64,000 bases of DNA from Rehmannia glutinosa (lineage: Eukaryota; Streptophyta; Magnoliopsida; Lamiales; Orobanchaceae): assembly GCA_016081115.2 (NCBI GenBank), contig CM071924.1:87930616-87994615 (forward strand), given 5' to 3'. Positions 22,296-35,258 of this stretch are shown one piece after another. Both the position numbers and the translations under genes were made by a program. The notes under the pieces were generated by a model. That model was not told the DNA's origin. It worked only from the letters and a program-made list of their open reading frames with translations, and did not search any database. The first letter of the stretch is position 1. Each line of letters starts with the position of its first letter.

Positions 22296-25200
22296 ATGGC
22301 ACCAACTTATGACTTTACCAAGCTAGGAAAGCAAATCCACACCGGTTCGACGGTGGATTTCGGATTTCGGAATGGTGAAGCGGGGTCCGACGACACCTGG
22401 TGAAGAAAATCGCGGAAAAGTTGGAAACGCCGGACTAAAACCGCTTTCTAATCTTTGGAATATCCTATGACCTATGTGGAGGAGGTCGCACAATTCTACG
22501 TGAATGCCGAGATTCACGACGAAGGAATCAAGTCATCATTCACGGAAGCGGTGACGACTATTATTGCGCCAAGGATTTGGTGAATATTGCTCACTACCCG
22601 CGTAAGGAGCAACCGAAATTAAGGAAAGCGATGTAAACTTGGCGACGATGGAAAGAAATAGCCAAGTCCGACCTTGCTAATAAAATTATATACACAAAGA
22701 AACAAGAGATCTGAAGGAGGATTATCACAAATTGTTGGACATAGTTGCCAAATGTATCGACATCAAATTTGGCAGCTTTGACCAACTATCAAAGGCAAAG
22801 CGATTGTGATGGCGCAATCATCGAAGAAAAGAAGATAAACCGGGCTGAGTTTATCTCCAGATTCTGCGTAACGTGGGGAACAAGTCCTTCAAAGAAGATG
22901 GCACATTTGGAGGATCCACAGGATATGGCCCAGTGATTGGCCGTCTCTTCGGAGGTGAAAGCGAGTACCTCTAGACATGGGAAGGCCTTCCATGTTAACA
23001 AGAGGATGTTGAGCTAACCTCTCTCGGTGCTCGAAGCGAGCTTATGCCAAGAGAGTCGACACACGGTGAGGGGAATCAGTGACCTCAAGATACAAACCGC
23101 TTCCTCTCCACCCAAGAAGAAAGTTGCCCCCGTTGCGCCAAAAAGATCTGCGCCCCGCAAAGAAAGAAAACCAAACATGCTCCGCCCCCAAAGAGCCGTG
23201 TCACCCGCCCCCGCAGCAGAGGTCGAGAAGGACTCTCAAATACCTTCTCCGATCGTCAAAAGGAGGAGAACCGACAAGCCCAGACGGCCGCTCCTCGTAA
23301 ACAAACACCAAGACCGCCCCCCGCCAAGACTCGAGAGGACACCGCCCGAACTGTAAATTCCCCGGTACAAACCAGAGACGAAGAAGACTCGTCAAGCGGT
23401 CCGAACAGAGAAACCGGTGAGTCGATTCTACCTAGCACAAATACCGGGAGACTACCGGGAGAAGTAGAGAGTCTCCGGATGTAGTTGATGAAATGACCAA
23501 GTCTGGCCGAAGGCGATCACAGAGGCAACTCAAGACACACTTGTTGTAGCTCACACAAACAAAACACAAGAAGAACCAGCCCAAGAGATAGTGATGTAAT
23601 GATCCTATCTCCACCTTACCCGACATCCAAAATCGTCTGCGTGAGTGGAGAAAATGGAAGTTGAGCAAGTCGAGGGAACAGTTCCAACGGCCCGAGTTCA
23701 TAGAAGAAGAAGAGGAATCGCTAAATTTCCTTGGACTAACTATCGTGCTCCCAAAGACTTGATGAGGACAATCGCTTAGACATCCCGCAAATCTACAAGG
23801 ACAGGGGAGAGAGCAAAGCAAGTCAAGAAGCCAAGCACGTGAAAAGGCAAGCATCCGCCCTATCTCCGGCACTACGTAACACTTTCATCCTCTTCTTGAT
23901 GTCTTCTCCGAAAGTGACGAGGAACTGCAGAATGCCGCCGCCACGAAGAGTTACAAATGCAGCAAGCATTGCATGAATCAAGAATCCTTCACGAGCAAAG
24001 ATCGATGGAGGGACCAGGAGAGTCCTCCAACACGATTGAAATCGATCCAATGGGAGTGGTTCAGCAAAGAAGCCACCGATGTTCTGCTTACCACTTCCCT
24101 GACTCACGAAGAAGGCGATAAGGAATCGCGATGAACCGGGCTAGTGGGGACCCCAATCGAGCCAACCCCTATTGAAGGTGTGCTACCACCGCCCCAACGG
24201 CTGAACCATCAATTGCAACAAATGAGTCCTGAGACGAGTGACCCCACTCCAAGTCACTCGGTGGTGCTTGGCCGAGGGGGAAACTCCTCCACCGCAGCAG
24301 AAGGTCGGAGGATGCTGCAGATGACTCCACAAAGAAGCAAGGAGGCGAAGAAGAGGAATTACAATCACAAGAAGAACAACAAGTTGCCATCAACGAATCT
24401 CGAGGCAGCTTGAGACTGTCTCGGTGAGGTGCCAACCGCTCCGAAGGCTAATGACGACGCGATGCATGCCGAGGCATTGAGGAAGGAATGTACACGGGAG
24501 TTAACACTGGCGATGAAAGTGCAATCCATGGGGTTGAGACTCAATGGATGCCATCGTATAAGACCCCAAGACATACGGTGACATCGTCGAAAGGGAGGAC
24601 CAAAGTGCCTCGCAGCAGAAGAGAGACTCTTTGGAGGAAATGAAGGCCACGGGAGGTTGAGACTTCCGGGGTAAAGAGGTCAAGTATGTAACATCCCTCC
24701 CGCAATCATCGACCCATCCGAGAAGGAGATCGCGCACTTCATGATTCCCAGGACAACCCCGATGTCACTTTTTCGGGATCGGAAGGCGAAGAAGAAGGTT
24801 CGAGTCAACCCCATGACAAATCCAAAAGACTCAATTGCGGGTGTTCCAAGCACGAGTAAGTCGATCCCAAGACTACTCGTCAAACTTTTAATTTTGATGA
24901 TGAGCCACCTCTAGAAATCTCATCATCGTCCGATGACGCTTATTCGATAAGGCCGAGGACAAGTCTATTGAAAAGGAAAAATGGGGGTGAGACCAACGGT
25001 CGTTAAGATATTGAGGCTCAAAAGCGAGTCTATTTCACAACCAAACCCAATTGAACCAAAGAACCATCGCTCCGCTCCTCAAGCTACAAACTGGATCGAT
25101 TCCCAAAAGAACTCCACGCGCACCGCTCATCATTGAAGCAGATCCCCGGCCGGCGGTGATGAATCTTTTGTAGAATCTTTCCCTTTCTCACCGGAGATAC

Positions 25201-26829
25201 GAACTCCACGAAGAGTCAAAAATGAGCAAGTACGATATCACAGACCACCTCCTCGTTTTTCACTCAGGCACCATTGTTCCAAACCGATTTTGATTTCGAC
25301 GTTGTATGGCCATCAACCGCAAGTTAATCAATTTGAAGTTCGAGAAGTGTTCAAGGCACTCTTTTTGAAGTTGAAAAGATGGAGAGGCATCGGCCTCTTT
25401 GGATATGCGCTACCGGACAACAGAGATGCCAACCTTACGGTGACTTGAGAGGCATCACGGTCAGGATAAGGGAATGGTGGCAACAAAGAAGAATCCATGC
25501 GTGTGGAACAGTGAGATACTTTTAACCTTGTTCAACAAGTCACGTGTGGAGAGCCGAGAATGTTGATGCGAAACGGCCGAGGAACACATTGAGCATATGC
25601 ATGAAGCTCACACCGCCGAGATCAAGTCGCTGCGTGAGCGAATGCAAATGATATACAGCGTTTGGAAGAACACATGACGAGAAAATTCAGCCTTCTCATG
25701 GCCGAGATGAAGTCGATTTGTGAGAATCCAACGCTACTCGGTCTCAATTCCGTGATCGCATACAACACACAGACAGACTTGAAGCAGATTCAACCAACAG
25801 AAGACTCGACTTCATGCTTGCCAAAGATGTTCCCGGGGTTCCTCTATCCTTTGATGATGCCAAAAAGGGGGAAGAGGAATACCTTAAAGCAAAGAAAATC
25901 AAGCCGAAAAGAAAGGAGCAACGGTGAGAAGGGAAAATCGGTGAGGAAAATTTGAAATCAAGAAAGGAAAATCGCTAAGGGGAAGGATCAAAAGATATGA
26001 TCTTGATGATTGCACAAACCCCCAACAGGTCCTCACACGGTGACATTATAAGCAAAGCAAACTCCCCGTGACTCGCCACTCCAAGACTACTTTGTATCTA
26101 TGGCCGAGAAGAGAAAAGAAATTGAAGCAGGGATGAAGGAAGTGGAAGGAAGAATGGATGCAGGGTGATGAACATCTTGAAAGAACATGGAGGCATTCCA
26201 GTTGACAGAGACACGTATGCCATTTCAGATGTCGGGACAGAGCCAAGATCGATTGACGAATTCAAAACGCTCGAATCAAGGATATTTTGCAAATATGTCC
26301 ATGGCTCAAGCTTGGGACTTGTCTTGGGAAAAGGGTCTCACATTGTGTGAAGAAGTCGACAGACGCAGACTTAGCAAGATCACTCTCACTGGTCACTCGC
26401 TAGTCAATTTTGGGAAGAAGAAGACCAAAGACAAAGATACGCCCGAGGTAGAGGAAGAAGCATCAGTGGAGGAAGAAGCTTCTGGACCAGCCTCCGCCCA
26501 AGAATATCGAATACGTAGATCCCGGAAAGAAAGGAGGGATCTACTGGGCCGGGCTTGACCAAGTGGCAAATTTGCGAGTGGCTAAAACTAACGCCGAGTA
26601 TGCAAAGAGAATAGAAGAAGAAAACAAAAGACAAACTCTATGGCGGGAGAGACAGGAAAGACTAAGGAAAGATGAAGCCGCCAGGAAGGCATATGAGAAG
26701 AAAAAGAAGGCAAAAATTGACGACGAGAAAAAGAGAAGAAGAGAAGAAGATGCTAATCAAGATGAAAGAAGATGAGAATAAGGAGATGAAGTGTTGTTTG
26801 CCCAACCCTTCATGTATTTTATTATGTAA
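22296..26829 (+). pseudogene. Copia-A large post-pol ORF (env-like position), function unknown
   Basis: ATG at 22296 (MAPTYDFTKLGKQIHTGST) to a taa at 26827, about 1,500 codons if unbroken. In order: an N-terminal region with YPMTYVEEVAQFYVNAEIHDEGIKSS-like text (about 22460-22540) that resembles domains annotated in plants as 'putative plant transposon protein'; a Pro/Lys/Arg-rich segment (about 23080-23340); acidic Ser-rich stretches; repeated EEHMTRKFSLLMAEMK text (about 25665); and a highly charged C-terminal coiled coil (AKRIEEENKRQTLWRERQER, about 26600-26650). No membrane segment or fusion peptide was recognised, so calling it an envelope is not supported. The same order is kept in Copia-B. 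Confidence 0.7.
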
Positions 26830-27052
26830 ATACATACAATGTAAGTCTTCCGTAATAGAGTTATAAATTTTTTTTTTTTTTGTGAAGACAGGTTATATAC
26901 TCCGATACACCTTGTAAACAAATTGTGTTAAGTACAAGAATGATATGATCAATAAAAAGATTGATTCGCGCATACATTCTATGTCAATACACCTGTCTCA
27001 GTATGTATCTTTGTTATTTACATATTTGTATGATCTAAGTTTTGGCATCATC
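26830..27052 (+). other. Copia-A 3' non-coding region before the polypurine tract
   Basis: AT-rich untranslated DNA with a T homopolymer near 26866-26881. In Copia-B this segment, including the polypurine tract, is missing and replaced by a copy of the upstream flank. Confidence 0.7.
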
Positions 27053-27065
27053 AAAAAGGGGAAAT
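27053..27065 (+). promoter_or_regulatory. Copia-A polypurine tract
   Basis: aaaaaggggaaat immediately before the 3' LTR, the expected primer for plus-strand DNA synthesis. The LTR start next to it reads tattagg instead of tgttagg, a single base change. Confidence 0.85.
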
Positions 27066-28614
27066 TATTAGGAATTTTATTGTTTAGATTTTGATGAATG
27101 CCATGTAAAACTTAGAATAGAAAGTTGGCACCCCAATTCTTGTTGTAAAATGCATTGTAATGAATAGAGCCAAGCCGAAGTCAAGACAGCCTACGCCCTA
27201 ACATGCAAGAAGACAATCAAGATCGGAAGGAAGACTCACTGTGAGACAAATTGAGTATGGCAAAGAAGAGTAGACGGAACACTATCAAGAACGGTGAGAT
27301 GCAAACTGAGTGGAGCATCGTCAAGTCAACTCAAGAAAAGCCAAGTCTCAAGTTGAAGTGACAGAAGAGTCATCCATGATTGGAAGTCGACTCTAAGTCA
27401 CCTGGGAAAGCAAGGAAATGCAAATAAGTCAAGTCGAGATAATCAGTAAAATAACCGTTGTACGTAAATCAAGAGATTTACTTAAACAAGTAATATCTCC
27501 ATACAACCTTTCTTGGAGTGCTCATCCCCGAAGCGTGCAAAAGGAATGAACCAATGGGAAGCACGACACCGTGTCGAACTCTGAAAAAGGTGAAAAGAAT
27601 AATTCATACGAGGAAACGGCAATTCCAAGAACTCGCAAGCCAACGATCGCAAAGTGACTTTCAAAAATAAGCCTATCTCTTCAACGGGCAAATTTTTGAA
27701 AGTTCACTATAAAAGGCCGAGGAGTTAGTTTGAGAAAAACAAGCATGAATGACACATACGTGAGATATACAAGCACATTAGAAAAATCGAAACAATCTCA
27801 ATCCTCAAGCCTACATTCAAGTACATCAATCCAACACTTACCCGTGAAGGAAAGATAACTTCAACCAGTTGAAGAGGAAACCTTTGAAAACAAGGGGTCT
27901 ACTTTCCAGAAGGATTGTAGAAAAGTTCAAAGTTGAACTAAGTCTTAAGCATTTGGAGGGCTTCGTGATCAAATCCAAAGAGCTTGAGCAAGTGAGTCGT
28001 AGTAGCAAGGCAATGCCCTGTGAAGAAGCCGAGTCGAACGAGAAGCCACCGAGTGATCAAGGCGTCTCCAGATCGAGTCCCAAAGGATCAAGTCGGCTAT
28101 TGTGATCAAGACTTGTATCCGGATCTGTTACCACTTTGTAAAACCGATCATTACTTAGTGGATTCCTCCCGGGGAGTTGGAGAAGAGAGGAGTAGAAGAA
28201 TCACCCCATCTTCGAACCTCTATAAAAACTTTTCTTGTGTCATTTACATTTCAAAGATTTAAATTCCCGCACTTTTAATTGCTTATATCTCACGACAAAT
28301 TTGCTATCCATTTGATAATTTACAAGTACTAAATCAAGCTCTAATATTTTGTTTAATCAAACTTAAGGGTGTTAAGTCTTCCGCTGAAAATAAAACCGGT
28401 GAGTTAAATTGTAGCCAACAATTTGAGTTACTCCATCAATACTTCATTGAATCTGTTGAAAGATTAACTCTACCGAGTGACTAATTCGACTGTCCATCAA
28501 GGACACATTTGTGTAGAATTAACTCAGAGATTTAAAAGGACTAAATCGAAAATTTGGTAAGGTTTATTCAACCCCCCCTTCTAAACCTTACACTTACACC
28601 CCTTGGGACCTACA
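27066..28614 (+). repeat. Copia-A 3' LTR
   Basis: Matches the 5' LTR end to end and terminates ttgggacctaca before the accaa duplication. Differences from the 5' copy are mainly short indels at CAG/CTG words (for example 27290-27315 and 28041-28050). Confidence 0.93.
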
Positions 28615-28619
28615 ACCAA

Positions 28620-29155
28620 CAACCATCTGGTTTAGTACAACCATTGAGAATTCCCGAGTGAAAATGGGAACACATAACGATGGACTTCGTGACGGATCTA
28701 CCAAGGACCAAAGGAGGCCATGATGTTATTTGGGTAGTTGTAGACCGACTCACGAAATCTGCACACTTCTTACCCATCAAGAAAACTGATAGCTTGCAGA
28801 AACTTGCGCAGATTTATATCCGAGAGATCATTCGACTGCATGGAGTACCAGTTGACATAGTATCAGACAGAGACCCGAGGTTTGTCTCTAGATTTTGGAA
28901 GTGCTTGCACGAGGAATTGGGTACCTCACTAAGTTTTAGCACAACAGCACATCCACAAACTGATGGACAGTCTGAACGAACGATTCAAACCCTGGAAGAT
29001 ATGTTACGAGCCTGCACATTGGATTTCCAAGGAAGTTGGGATTCGCACTTACCATTAGCCGAGTTCGCCTACAATAACAGCTATCAGGCTACGATTGGGA
29101 TGGCACCCTACGAGGCACTATATGGGCGGAAATGCAGATCCCCACTACACTAGGA
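28620..29155 (+). pseudogene. Gypsy-A integrase catalytic core
   Basis: Continuation of the integrase interrupted at 14591. From 28680 an open 157-codon frame reads MDFVTDLPRTKGG, then WVVVDRLTKSAHFLP (first Asp), VSDRDPRFVSRFW (second Asp), TAHPQTDGQSERTIQTLEDM (catalytic Glu) and EFAYNNSYQATIGMAPYEAL, a complete Ty3/gypsy DDE core. A stop lies upstream near 28661 and the frame ends at 29153. It is the best-preserved coding segment of Gypsy-A. Confidence 0.93.
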
Positions 29156-29760
29156 GATTGATGACAAATGGACTCCAAAAGAGAAACGAAAGTCGACCTC
29201 GATTCCAAAGGTCGACTTAGTTTAGGAAGCCATGGAGAAGTTCAAGCCGATCAAGGAGCGGATTTACACCTCGTGAGCCGCCAAAAGAGTTATGCGGACA
29301 AAAGAAGAAAGGATTTGGAATTTGAAGTCGGAGATGAAGTATTTCTCGAGACTCTCACCATGGAAAGTGGTTGATCAATCCGAAGAGAGGAGGCAAGTTG
29401 AGTCCGAGATATGTTGGACCTTACAAGATTTTGAGAGAATCGAAAGTTAGCCTACCGACTCGAAAGTTACAAAGACCATATGCGGGAATGCACGATGTAT
29501 TCCATTGTCGAGATCGAAGAAGTATCAACCGATCCCGAACATATCATCACCGTGATACTCCTCCTCTAATGGAAAATTTATCCTACACCGAGAGGCCGAT
29601 CCGGATCATTGATCGCCAGACACGCGATTGCGTAAAGGGAGATTTCGATGGTTAAAGTGGTGTGGCGTAACCACAACCGAGACGAAGATGCAACGTGGGA
29701 GATGGAAGAAGACATGAGGAATCAATATCCGTAACTATTCTCAAGAAAATTTGGGGACCA
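29156..29760 (+). pseudogene. Gypsy-A integrase C-terminus with chromodomain-like end
   Basis: RQKSYADKRRKDLEFEVGDEVFL (about 29280-29345) and GGKLSPRYVGPYKILRE (about 29388-29440) mark the GPY/F module. MVKVVWRNHNRDE and ATWEMEEDMRNQYP (about 29648-29735) match the chromodomain-like end of Tekay-type chromoviruses, which is thought to target integration to heterochromatin. The frame is broken several times, often at a missing base in a CTG word (for example 29530). Confidence 0.82.
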
Positions 29761-29769
29761 AATTCTTTT

Positions 29770-29782
29770 AAGGAGGGGAGGA
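29770..29782 (+). promoter_or_regulatory. Gypsy-A polypurine tract
   Basis: aaggaggggagga sits directly before the tgtgaagcccc start of the 3' LTR. Confidence 0.92.
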
Positions 29783-30594
29783 TGTGAAGCCCCGATTTTT
29801 CCGAGCATGTAATTGATCTTTTGTCGTCTATGTATTTGATCGACTATTTTACGCGTCACTTTGACGGGTAAATATTAATGATATATATATTTTGCATTTA
29901 TTTCATTTTTATTTATTACTTGTGATCATGATCATTTATTAATTCTATTTCGCATTTATGATCACTTGATTGATCATTATTACTATTTTTGTATTTATTA
30001 GTCACCTTAGAATTTTAAGAGACTATTTATTTTAGAGACTTTTACCTTATAGAATTAAGAATTTGATTTAGATTAAGTAATTTTGAGACTTATAAGTGAT
30101 CAAAGAAATCACTAATTAAATTGGAGATTGATATTATTCATCTATTATCATCAAATTAGGGACAAAAAAAATATGGAATTACCAAAATACCCCTAGGTGG
30201 ACGGCAATGATGGTGTTTTTGGTGTAGAAATACCACCCAACTCTTGTATACATACACCTTATATAGTCATCTTGTGTATAATTACACTATTAATTCAAAT
30301 ATTATACACATTATCTTATACACCAATTCTTTATTACTATTTTTCCCAACATCTTTCCAGTTAACCAACATTCTTCTCAAATATTCCGCAACACCATTCA
30401 AGCCCATACTTTGACTTACATTTTGTCTCCCATGCAAGAAGCAAAATTCAAGACACAAATTAAAAAAAAAGATCTCTCTCTCCCCCATTTGGACGGCCAA
30501 TATGGCAAAATGAAAAAATTTGTTCATTTCATCCAACACATTCTAATCTCCTAACTAATTCTTCTCCTTCTCTCTAATCTCTCTCTAAAAATCA

Positions 30595-30765
30595 TTCACA
30601 TCTTCAAATCTTCAAACACTAACTCTTCATATCTTCAAATCTTCAAACACAAGTTCTTCATATTTTCAAATCTTCAAGTACCAATCCTTCACATCTTCAT
30701 ATATTCAAACACAAGTCCTTCAAATCTTCAAGTATACCTTCATACCTTCAAGAACATCTTCTTCC
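30595..30765 (+). repeat. Degenerate cttcaaatcttcaaacac tandem in the LTR
   Basis: Six or so imperfect units of cttcaaatcttcaaacac-type sequence, with catcttcaaatcttc variants. Pyrimidine-rich and non-coding; part of the LTR leader. Confidence 0.75.
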
Positions 30766-33576
30766 TATCATCAAACACTCTTTTTTTCTTCAAACATCTA
30801 AACCAAAACAAACATTCTTCCTACTTAAAACCATAAAATTCGAACCCCCTATCTCAAAGGTCAGAAATTTCATTCCTCAATTCAACTTGATATCTTACTA
30901 CTCATCACCTTCTCTTCTTAATTTAAGTTTGGATTTTGGATTTTGAGGTACTTAGAAGACTACTTGAAGACATGCATACATGGTGGTGAATTTAGAAGAC
31001 TTGAAGAATAATTGTTAGAAAAATTGGACTACAAGGTAAGATTTGGACACTAGAACCCTTCTCTCTTCTTCTTCCTATTTTCTTCAAATTTTAACAATCA
31101 TTTTTCATTTGTGAGAAATAGGGGCTGACCTTAGGTGATTTTGAAGGTGAATCAAAAATCTCAAATTTGAAGCTTCAACTAGCTTCAAATCACTTACTAC
31201 ACAAGGTAATGTATAGTATTTCCAATTTTCTTATCTTCTTCTTTTTCTTCTTAATTTTTCACTCATTTTTCCTAACTCTAAATTTTTGATATTTCTTGAC
31301 TTAGAGGCTGACCTAAGTGATCTCAAACCAAGTTGTGAAATTATTCTTTTTATTTCACAATTTTCCAAATTTAAGGTGGGTGGGAAAATCTTTCCAACTT
31401 CTAGGGATTTTGTTAAATGCATAGTGTTTCGATCGTGAGCAATTGAGATATGTATATTTTATGTATTGCGTGTCAATTTTATGTATCAAGTTATGAAATT
31501 TCTCAAGTGTTGCTCAAAAGTGCTAATTATTGAAATTTAGGTGCATGCATGTACAATTTATGTTCTATTTGATGAATTCTTGTATGAATTGGACATGCAT
31601 GTGTATGATCCTTGAAATCCATATTTTGGATGACTTATAATCTGGACAAGTCGAGCATAATTGGTTAAATTTCAATTTTTGGACTTAAAATGCAAAAATA
31701 GAAAGTTGGTGGACTTAATTGCAAGAAAATAAAACTTAAGGGACTCCTCCGCAAATTTCAAATTTTGGGACTGTACTCAGGTTCAAAAATGACTTTTAGA
31801 CATTTTAATAAAGTTTTAAGAGTTTTAGGATTTATAAAATCAACCTTTAAAAGCCCAAGGACTAGATTATAAAATTTGAGAAGTTTAAGGGCTACTTTGT
31901 AATTTTTGAAACTGTACCAGACCTTAATCTTAAAATTTGAAATTTTAACTCTTAAAGGACTGTAAATGACATATTTTAAATTTATTTCAAAAATCCAAGT
32001 GTTTAGAGCTTGGAAAGTAATTTTACTAAAATTGAGAGACTAAATTGTAAAAGATTAAACTTGAGGACCCAAATGAAATTTTCAGGACTTATAAAGCCCA
32101 TGTACCTGGAATTACTAATTTAACTATAACTTAATTATATTTAGGACCCAAGGTTCAAATTTTATAACAATTGGACCCCTAGAAGCCTTAAAAGCAATTA
32201 TTTCAAAATGGGACATAATGAGATTTTCAAAAGTTAAAGGACCTACACTTATTTCTTTTTAAAACTGCTTTTGTACCCATATCCCACTAACCTTAGTGAC
32301 ATTTTTCAACTGGAATCACATTAAAAGCCCTTCCGGTTTGTGAGTTCCCATTATTTTAAACTTAGGGCCCAAAATGACAATTTTAACAAATTTGGGGCCA
32401 ATGTGAGAATTTTATAAAACCTCGACCTCAAAACTTTAAAAACCTGAATATCTGAACAATTTAGAGAATTTAGGAACTGACCTCATAATTGTTCAAGGTC
32501 GAGATATTTATTTATTCAATTATTAACCCCAAAAGTATTGGTTTTTACAAAACGGGGCTATATGCAAATTTTCTTTTTTTATCAAGGACCTAACTCAAAT
32601 TATTTTCTTTTTACTAAAACAGCCATGGACCCTCTGACTTTAATTATTAATTAAAAAATTTTATTTTCTCAAAAACCCCTTGACTTATAATCGGATCGTC
32701 TTGACCGATTAATACCCGATCGCGGAGCGACTTTCTCGTCTTGCGATTTTGAATCTATAACAGGACTTATGTTCCACCTAATCTTTCAAGATATCGAAAA
32801 TTGATTATCCTTCCGATAATCATCTTCATCCAAATAGCTCCACCAACGCCATAATTGTCACTCGCAATTTTCGAAAATTTTCCTAAACTACTTCCCTAAA
32901 TCAATAATACTCGACTGTCTGGTTGACTACCTAAACTTGTATTTACTTTCCTGCCTGAGTCAACTTGGTGTGTCGAGCTCACAGTCGGAATGGATATGTC
33001 GGGGATGGAACTGGGCAGCTCGGCTGATATTCCACTCTCTGGCCCCATCGTCCTAATCCCGCAACTGAGGGACGGAGTTTGTCCAAGGGAAGCGGGTCGT
33101 AGTACTTGAGGTATAATTATGATTATGACAAATCCGAGCCTTGCTAGCTCCACTGTGGAATTTGTCTTTGCCTATGGAGCGATAAGGTGACAAATCTTGG
33201 ACCATCTTGCTCGGGGAGTTACAAAGAAGAATGAAGGAATCGCTGTCTGATCCACACGATTCTGGAGTTAATCGGACCCATTTGGTTGGCGCTACAAACC
33301 CGTACGCAACCGCTACTTGTATTGCATTGGTTGGCGCTACAAATCCGTACGCAACCATTAATTGTCTTGCATAGGATTGGCGTTACATTCCGTACGCAAT
33401 CTTACCTGTCTTGCCTGAATCACATAGTGCTTGTGTGACCACGAACTGTTTTCTTAAACTGTATAAGTATATTACTTAAATATTTTATCACGACGCTTGT
33501 GGACTGTGTGTGAGTTCATGCATCATATCTCACGCGTTTTCATACAATTGTTTTCTCGCATTAACTATATATCGCC

Positions 33577-35132
33577 TGTTAGGAATTTTATTGTTTAGAT
33601 TTTGATGAATGCCATGTAAAACTTAGAATAGAAAGTTGGCACCCCAATTTTTATTGTATAATGCATTGTAACAATTAGAGCTGGCCAAGCCGAGTTAAGT
33701 CGCCTACGCCCTAACATGCAAGAAGACAATCAAGACGGAAGGAAGACGTCGCTGTGAGACAAATTGAGTATGGCAAAGAAGAGTAGACGGAACTCTACTA
33801 AAGAAGTAGCCGAGATGCGCCCAAGTGGAGTATCGTCAAGTCAACTCGAGAAAAGCAAAGTCTCAAGTTGAAGTGACAAGAGTCATCCATGATTGGAAGT
33901 CGACTCTAAGTCACCCGGGGAAAGCAAGGAAATGCGGTCAAGTCGAGATAATCAGTAAAAAAGAACCGTTGTACGTAAATCAAGAGAATTACTTAAACAA
34001 GTAATATCTCCATACCACTTTTCTCGAAGTGCTCACCCCGAAGCGTGCAAAAGGAATGAACCAATGGGAAGCACTACACCGTGTCGAACTCGAAAAGGTG
34101 AAAAGAACAATTCATACGAGGAAATGGCAATTCCAAGAATCGCAACAAGACAAGCCAACGATCGCAAATGACTTTAAAAAATAAGCCTATCTCTTCAACG
34201 GGCAAATTTTTGAAAGTTCACTATAAAAGGTCGATGAGTTTGTTTGAGAAAAATAAACATAGATGACACATACGTGAGATATACAAGCATATTAGAAAAA
34301 CTCGAAATATTCTCAATCCTCAAGCCTACATTACGAAGAACATCAATCCAACACTCACCGTGAAGGAAAGATAACTTCAATCGAGTTGAAGAGGAAAATT
34401 ACGAAAACAAGGGGTCTACATTCGGGAAGGATTGTAGGAAGGTTCAAGGTTGAACCAAGTCTTAAGCTTGTGGAGGGCTTCGTGATCAAATCCAAAGAGC
34501 TTGAGCAAGTGAGTCTGTAGTAGCAAGCGCAAATGCCCTGTGAAGAAGAAGCCGAGTCGCACGAGAAGCCACCGAGTGATCAAGGCGTCTCCGCATCGAG
34601 TCCCAAAGGATCAAGTCGATCGTGTGATCAAGACTTGTATCCGGACTTACCACTTTGTAAACCGATCATTACCTAGTGGATTCCTCCAGGAGTTGGAGAA
34701 GAGAGGAGTAGAAGAATTACCCCATCTTCGAACCTCTATAAAAATTTCATTGTGTCATTTACATTTCAAAGACCTTAATTCTTGCATTTTTAATTGCTTA
34801 TATCCACGATAAATTTGCTATCCACTCAATAACTTATAAGTACTAAACCAAGCACTAAGTTCTTGCTCAATCAAACTTAAGGGTGTTAAGTCTTCCAATA
34901 AAAACAAAACCACGGTCGAGTTAATTTAGAGCTAACAAATTGAGTTATTCCATCAAAATTTCGATTGAGTTTGTTGAGTGATTAACTCTCTTGAGTGACT
35001 AAATTGATGTCCATCAAGGACACGGTTGTGTAGTATCAACTCAGTAGATTTAAAAGGACTAAATCGAAAATTCGGTGCAAGGTTTATTCAACCCCCTTCT
35101 AAACCTTACACTTACACCCCTTGGGACCTACA
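33577..35132 (+). repeat. Copia-B 5' LTR
   Basis: About 1,556 bp, tgttaggaatttt to ttgggacctaca, with the TATA box tataaaag at 34222. At 34563-34575 it shows the same variant spelling (gccaccgag) as the Copia-A 3' LTR. Confidence 0.93.
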
Positions 35133-35134
35133 AG

Positions 35135-35146
35135 TGGTATCGGAGC
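35135..35146 (+). promoter_or_regulatory. Copia-B primer binding site
   Basis: tggtatcggagc, two bases after the 5' LTR, identical to the Copia-A site. Confidence 0.85.
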
Positions 35147-35258
35147 GGTTGTTCATTGAACCCTCCGCATCGGTTTCGAACTAGATCTCCAAACTTTTCA
35201 AAGTCCGCTTTAGTACTTAGACTTTCAAAACTCTTCTTTATCATTAAAAGTTATTATC

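Larger units (their letters stand above)
14592..28614 (+). mobile_element. Copia-A: SIRE/Maximus-like Ty1/copia element
   Basis: A 14.0-kb element inserted in the integrase gene of Gypsy-A with 5-bp duplication accaa (14587-14591 and 28615-28619). LTRs are 14592-16130 and 27066-28614 (about 1.54 kb). Order is primer site, gag with zinc knuckle, protease, integrase, RT, RNase H (the Ty1/copia order), then a large extra reading frame of about 4.5 kb and a polypurine tract. The size and extra post-pol frame are typical of SIRE/Maximus elements. It is the same family as Copia-B. LTRs are nearly identical apart from short indels, so insertion looks recent. Confidence 0.92.

Noticed and set aside
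23432..23872. 146-codon minus-strand frame
   Set aside because: Antisense shadow of the Copia-A post-pol ORF, with a similar shadow at 42618-43112.
22296..26829. Envelope gene
   Set aside because: Only the position fits; no signal peptide, membrane-spanning segment or fusion-type region could be read.
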